Of a stretch of DNA of 64,000 nt, positions 61,051 through 64,000 are shown in pieces. Source of the DNA: Treponema primitia ZAS-1 (lineage in GTDB: Bacteria; Spirochaetota; Spirochaetia; Treponematales; Breznakiellaceae); assembly GCF_000297095.1 (NCBI RefSeq), contig NZ_AEEA01000050.1, positions 124,001 to 188,000 of the forward strand, written 5' to 3'. The notes under the pieces are model-generated. The model had not been told where the DNA came from. It ran no database searches and was given only the letters and a program-made list of their open reading frames with translations. The position numbers were made by a program, and so were the translations under genes. How positions within the stretch are numbered: the stretch's first letter is position 1; each line of letters starts with the position of its first letter.

Positions 61051-61102
61051 TTGACATATTTATGAATGTATATTATAATTTCAAGTATGATGGAAACTTT
61101 AT
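61051..61102 (+). promoter_or_regulatory. Consensus promoter, second palindrome and predicted leaderless start of the AAA_14 gene
   Basis: TTGACA (61051-61056), 17-bp spacer, TATAAT (61074-61079), both exact consensus. The ATG at 61087 is 7 bases further, where transcription should start. The palindrome copy tttcaa-gtatga-tggaaacttta (61080-61102) lies on the start site, a repressor-like position. Confidence 0.75.
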
Positions 61103-62310
61103 GGGACTATATACCCCGGAATCTCTATTTTGGGCGGGTTAAACCCTTCATCGGCTCCCACATAATCAAAATCTTGTCGGGGCAGCGGCGATCGGGGAAA
61201 AGCTATATTCTCTATCAGCTTATGGACGAGATACGGAAGGTCGATCCCAAGGCCAATATCATCTATATCAACACCGAATTTGCGGAGTTCCGGCAGGTAA
61301 AGACCGATGGGGAGCTCTATGATTTTGTTGCGTCCCGGTTGTCAACGGACCGGAAGAATTTTGTGTTCATAGATGAAATTCAGGATATAGCGGATTTTGA
61401 AAAGGCGGTGCGATCCCTCTATGCGGAGGAACGCTGCGACATTTATTGTGCCGGCAGCAATGCCCACCTTTTGTCCGGTGAGTTTGCCACCTATCTCGCC
61501 GGGCGCTACATCCAGTTTCAGATCCATCCCCTGGGGTATAGGGAATTCTTAAGTTTTTACGATCTTGAGAATTCCCCGGAGGCGCTGCGGAAATATTTCC
61601 GCATAGGGGGGATGCCCTTCCTCGCCTCCCTGCCCGCGGGGGAAGAGCATCTGGCGCGTGAGTATTTGAAAAATGTGTACGAGTCAATAGTACTGCGGGA
61701 TGTGCTTATCCGGGAAAATATCCGCAATATCCGTTTTCTGGAAAACCTTGCGGAATATCTGGCGGATACTATTGGGAGCCTGTTTTCCGCGAACAACATC
61801 AGCAACTATTTAAAACATCAACAGGTTCAGATTCCGGTGCAAACGGTAATTAGTTACCTTGCGGCATTGGAGAAATCTTGCATCATCCATAAGGTTCCCC
61901 GCGCCAAGGTTGGGGGCCTGAAAATTTTTGAGATTGGCGAAAAATACTATTTTGAGGATCTTGGCCTGCGGAATGTCCTGGCAAAAAATCCCCCCGCCCT
62001 GGATATGGGGAGATTGCTGGAGAACGCAGTATATCTGTTTTTGATACAGCGGAATTTCACCGTGTATGTGGGAAAGGACGGCAATAAGGAAATAGACTTT
62101 ATTGCCGAAAAAGACGGGGCTAAACTGTATGTGCAGGTAAGTCTGCGCATCGACAATGAAGAAGTCCGCCGGCGGGAGTTTGGAAACCTTGAGGGCATTC
62201 CGGACAACTTTCCAAAATATGTGGTGACCCTGGAAGACGAGCTGCCCGCGGTGACACCCACGGGGATCATCTGCATGGGGGTGAGGGAGTTTTTGATGCT
62301 GGAGCCATAG
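61087..62310 (+). CDS. AAA_14/DUF4143 ATPase
   Basis: A 407-aa protein. N-terminal AAA_14 domain with Walker A LSGQRRSGKSY and Walker B NFVFIDEIQDI; C-terminal DUF4143 with a nuclease-like core (YVGKDGNKEIDFIAEKDGAKLYVQVS). These proteins are common, multi-copy and poorly characterised. The start at 61087 (MMETLWDYIPRNLYFGR) is set by the family N-terminus and by a promoter whose -10 box overlaps the earlier in-frame ATG at 61066. The upstream region is AT-rich and holds a duplicated palindrome. Confidence 0.88.
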   Translation: MMETLWDYIPRNLYFGRVKPFIGSHIIKILSGQRRSGKSYILYQLMDEIRKVDPKANIIYINTEFAEFRQVKTDGELYDFVASRLSTDRKNFVFIDEIQDIADFEKAVRSLYAEERCDIYCAGSNAHLLSGEFATYLAGRYIQFQIHPLGYREFLSFYDLENSPEALRKYFRIGGMPFLASLPAGEEHLAREYLKNVYESIVLRDVLIRENIRNIRFLENLAEYLADTIGSLFSANNISNYLKHQQVQIPVQTVISYLAALEKSCIIHKVPRAKVGGLKIFEIGEKYYFEDLGLRNVLAKNPPALDMGRLLENAVYLFLIQRNFTVYVGKDGNKEIDFIAEKDGAKLYVQVSLRIDNEEVRRREFGNLEGIPDNFPKYVVTLEDELPAVTPTGIICMGVREFLMLEP

Positions 62311-62340
62311 GGCGGCGCCGGAGGCCCATTGACGGCTTCT

Positions 62341-63843
62341 TTACGCCAGCCGTAACACCGCGTCCTTCCACTTATGTCCCCGGTCAAATTCGTTAAGGAA
62401 CATCCCGAAACTGGCGCAGCCCGGGGAGAGTACCACCACATCTCCCGCCGCCGCTGTTTCCAGGGCGGAGTGTACCGCCCCGTCCACCGAATCCCAGGGA
62501 CCCCGGTAGGGAATGGCCGCCTGGTCCAGAAGGCGCCGCAGTTTTTCGCTGCCCGTTCCTGCCAGCAGTATTACTGCCTTAGCGTTGGCTGCCGCTTTTA
62601 CCAGGCAGCTGAAGTCCAGGTTCTTGTCCGTACCGCCGCTTACTAATATTACCGGCTGGTCAAAGGCTTCCACCGCAGCGGCGGCGGCTTCGGGGATGGT
62701 GGCGGCAGTATCGTTGTAGAAACGGATACCCCGGCTTTCGTGGAAAAACTCCAGCCGGTGCTCTATGCCGGGGAAACTTCCCAGGCTTTCCCGGATGAAG
62801 TCCGCCGGCAAACCCAGGTCCAGCAGGGCGAGACCCGCGGCGAGGAGGTTTTTCTTTTGGTGGGAACCGGGAACTAAAAGTTTCGCCGGGACTAACTCGA
62901 TAATTTCCCCGGAAGCCGGCTGCGCGGGAAGCTTCGCTGCAAGTTGCGCCAGGCCTCTTCCGCCGGGGCTTTCCACCCAGCCCCCGGCTGTCCCTTCCGG
63001 CAGGGGCTTTTCCCCGTAAACCATAGGCCGGCCCGGAGTTTCGGCGAGGAAGCTTTGTCCCCAGCGGTCATCGGCGGCGATGGTGGCATCCGTTTTGTCC
63101 TGACCCTGGTAGATGACCCGTTTATCCGCCACATAGGCTTCCATAGTACCGTAGCGGTCCAGGTGGTCCGGCATGATGGCGGTAAGTACGGCTGCCCGGG
63201 GCTTGAGGAGTGCGATGGGGTTTGCTCCGGCTGAACCGGGATGCAGCCGGCCTTTGAGGTCCCCAAGCTGCCAACTGGATAGTTCCAGGACCACATCGTC
63301 ATCCGCGGTGAGGGTATCCAGAAAGGTGAGGGGCGAAACAGTGATGTTACCACCCAGATACGCCTTGCCGGGAAGCAAGCAGCGCTTCCGGGCCTGGTCC
63401 AGAACCCAGTGGATGGCCGATGAGGTACTGGATTTGCCCTTGGAACCGGTAACGGCGATGAGGCGGGCAGGGGAAGCGGCCAGGAACAGGGAGATATCCG
63501 TCTCGATGTGCGCAGATCCCCGATCCGCGGATCTTTGGTCCGATGCCGCCCGGAGGTAGGGGGAATCGGGGGGGACCCCGGGGTTTTTAATTATCATATC
63601 GGCGTTTTCAAAATCTTCTATATTGTGATGCCCCAAAACATAGCGGGCGGAGATGCCGGCGGCTTTGAGTTTTTCTATCGATGGGGTCAAAATTTTTTCG
63701 TCCCGCAAATCCGTTACGGTAAGCTTCGCTCCATGGGATGCCAGATACCGGGCGGATTCCAGACCGCCTCCGTGGAGGCCTAAACCCATTATCAGGACAT
63801 TCATCCCCGTATATTCCACCGGAAACTCCTTTTCCTTGACCAT
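62341..63843 (-). CDS. murD: UDP-N-acetylmuramoylalanine--D-glutamate ligase
   Basis: A 500-aa Mur ligase adding D-Glu to UDP-MurNAc-Ala. NAD-like N-terminal domain (MNVLIMGLGLHGGGLESARY), ATP site VTGSKGKSSTSSA, central VLELSSWQLGDL and C-terminal YNDTAATIPEAA. The frame begins at 63843, but an inner ATG at 63804 gives the usual MurD N-terminus with GGTGG upstream and may be the true start. It is divergent from the DUF2804 gene. Two inserts (around SDQRSADRGS and KPLPEGTAGGW) make it slightly long. Confidence 0.93.
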   Translation of the reverse strand: MVKEKEFPVEYTGMNVLIMGLGLHGGGLESARYLASHGAKLTVTDLRDEKILTPSIEKLKAAGISARYVLGHHNIEDFENADMIIKNPGVPPDSPYLRAASDQRSADRGSAHIETDISLFLAASPARLIAVTGSKGKSSTSSAIHWVLDQARKRCLLPGKAYLGGNITVSPLTFLDTLTADDDVVLELSSWQLGDLKGRLHPGSAGANPIALLKPRAAVLTAIMPDHLDRYGTMEAYVADKRVIYQGQDKTDATIAADDRWGQSFLAETPGRPMVYGEKPLPEGTAGGWVESPGGRGLAQLAAKLPAQPASGEIIELVPAKLLVPGSHQKKNLLAAGLALLDLGLPADFIRESLGSFPGIEHRLEFFHESRGIRFYNDTAATIPEAAAAAVEAFDQPVILVSGGTDKNLDFSCLVKAAANAKAVILLAGTGSEKLRRLLDQAAIPYRGPWDSVDGAVHSALETAAAGDVVVLSPGCASFGMFLNEFDRGHKWKDAVLRLA

Positions 63844-63871
63844 TGCCCCCAGAGGGACTTCATAGTATAGT
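63843..63871 (+). promoter_or_regulatory. Promoter of the DUF2804 gene, predicted leaderless
   Basis: TTGCCC (63843-63848), 17-bp spacer, TATAGT (63866-63871), then 7 bases to the ATG at 63879. Confidence 0.55.
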
Positions 63872-63878
63872 ATCCCAC

Positions 63879-64000
63879 ATGGCGCCCCTTGAAATAGACA
63901 CTCCGCGGCCTATTTTGGACGAATTCGGCAAACCGGTGAATTTCGGTTGGGCCCGATCTCCTGTTTTTAAATATGATAAAGATTTGCTTGGCCCTCCCTA
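63879..64000 (+). CDS. DUF2804-family protein, 3' end outside the window
   Basis: The first 40 codons only. The opening RPILDEFGKPVNFGWARSP, then VFKYDKDLLG, matches the start of DUF2804 proteins as I recall it. There is no ribosome site, and a TATAGT box sits 7 bases upstream. Function of the family is unknown. Confidence 0.65.
   Translation, partial: MAPLEIDTPRPILDEFGKPVNFGWARSPVFKYDKDLLGPP

Noticed and set aside
1..64000. CRISPR arrays, rRNA genes, transposases or phage genes
   Set aside because: None found. The repeats seen are coding tandem repeats or short palindromes, and no transposase, integrase or structural phage gene is recognisable.

Overview
The window looks like chromosome of a spirochaete, most likely a Treponema of the termite-gut type. 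This is inference. It rests on the mix of treponeme-style genes: BspA-like leucine-rich-repeat lipoproteins, cheR/cheB, lptC-lptA-lptB next to pyrG, rny followed by a spirochaete-type hypothetical gene and ymdB, and EpmA. It also rests on lifestyle: a glycyl radical enzyme locus, a ferredoxin-linked 2-oxoacid oxidoreductase and ApbE-type flavinylation point to a strict anaerobe. By eye, housekeeping regions are GC-rich. The blocks at 1.4-5.7 kb and 8-18.8 kb are clearly more AT-rich and look like accessory DNA.

Layout. 0-5.7 kb: the 3' part of a CHAT protease gene, two surface lipoproteins with internal repeats, and a HigBA-like toxin-antitoxin pair. 5.9-7.9 kb: a DAHP synthase-prephenate dehydratase fusion. 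8-8.9 kb: a three-gene DUF3791/DUF3990 cassette. 9.2-18.8 kb: a catabolic locus on the minus strand (ribose-type ABC importer, uroporphyrinogen-decarboxylase-like protein, glycyl radical enzyme, its activase), with a divergent AraC regulator and an MIF-like tautomerase. 18.8-19.5 kb: a Uma2 nuclease.

19.6-31.7 kb is a long branched-chain amino acid operon, ilvN-ilvC-leuA-cimA-leuB-(beta-helix protein)-ilvD-ilvB, ending in apbE. CimA implies threonine-independent isoleucine synthesis. It leads into 31.7-37.2 kb: a sugar-binding lipoprotein without a permease, an FMN-binding lipoprotein that ApbE should flavinylate, a large hybrid histidine kinase and an RluA-type pseudouridine synthase.

37.3-64 kb is mostly core: cheR-cheB, pyrG-lptC-lptA-lptB, an L-fucose-isomerase-like protein, rny-(hypothetical)-ymdB, a GerMN protein, an alkyltransferase-like protein, an outer-membrane protein, a four-subunit 2-oxoacid:ferredoxin oxidoreductase, an AAA/nuclease protein, a radical SAM protein, an ECF sigma/anti-sigma operon, a response-regulator diguanylate cyclase, apt, tRNA-Glu(CTC), epmA, an AAA_14/DUF4143 ATPase, murD and the start of a DUF2804 gene.

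The most unusual signals are four. (1) The glycyl radical/UroD-like/ABC/tautomerase locus has no substrate I can name. (2) Several genes have a strong -35/-10 promoter placed so that transcription should begin at the start codon, suggesting leaderless mRNAs (cheR, pyrG, the GerMN gene, the AAA_14 gene, the DUF2804 gene). (3) The 3' end of tRNA-Glu is duplicated beside a 136-bp palindromic element. (4) A repeat element supplies the signal peptide of LptC.
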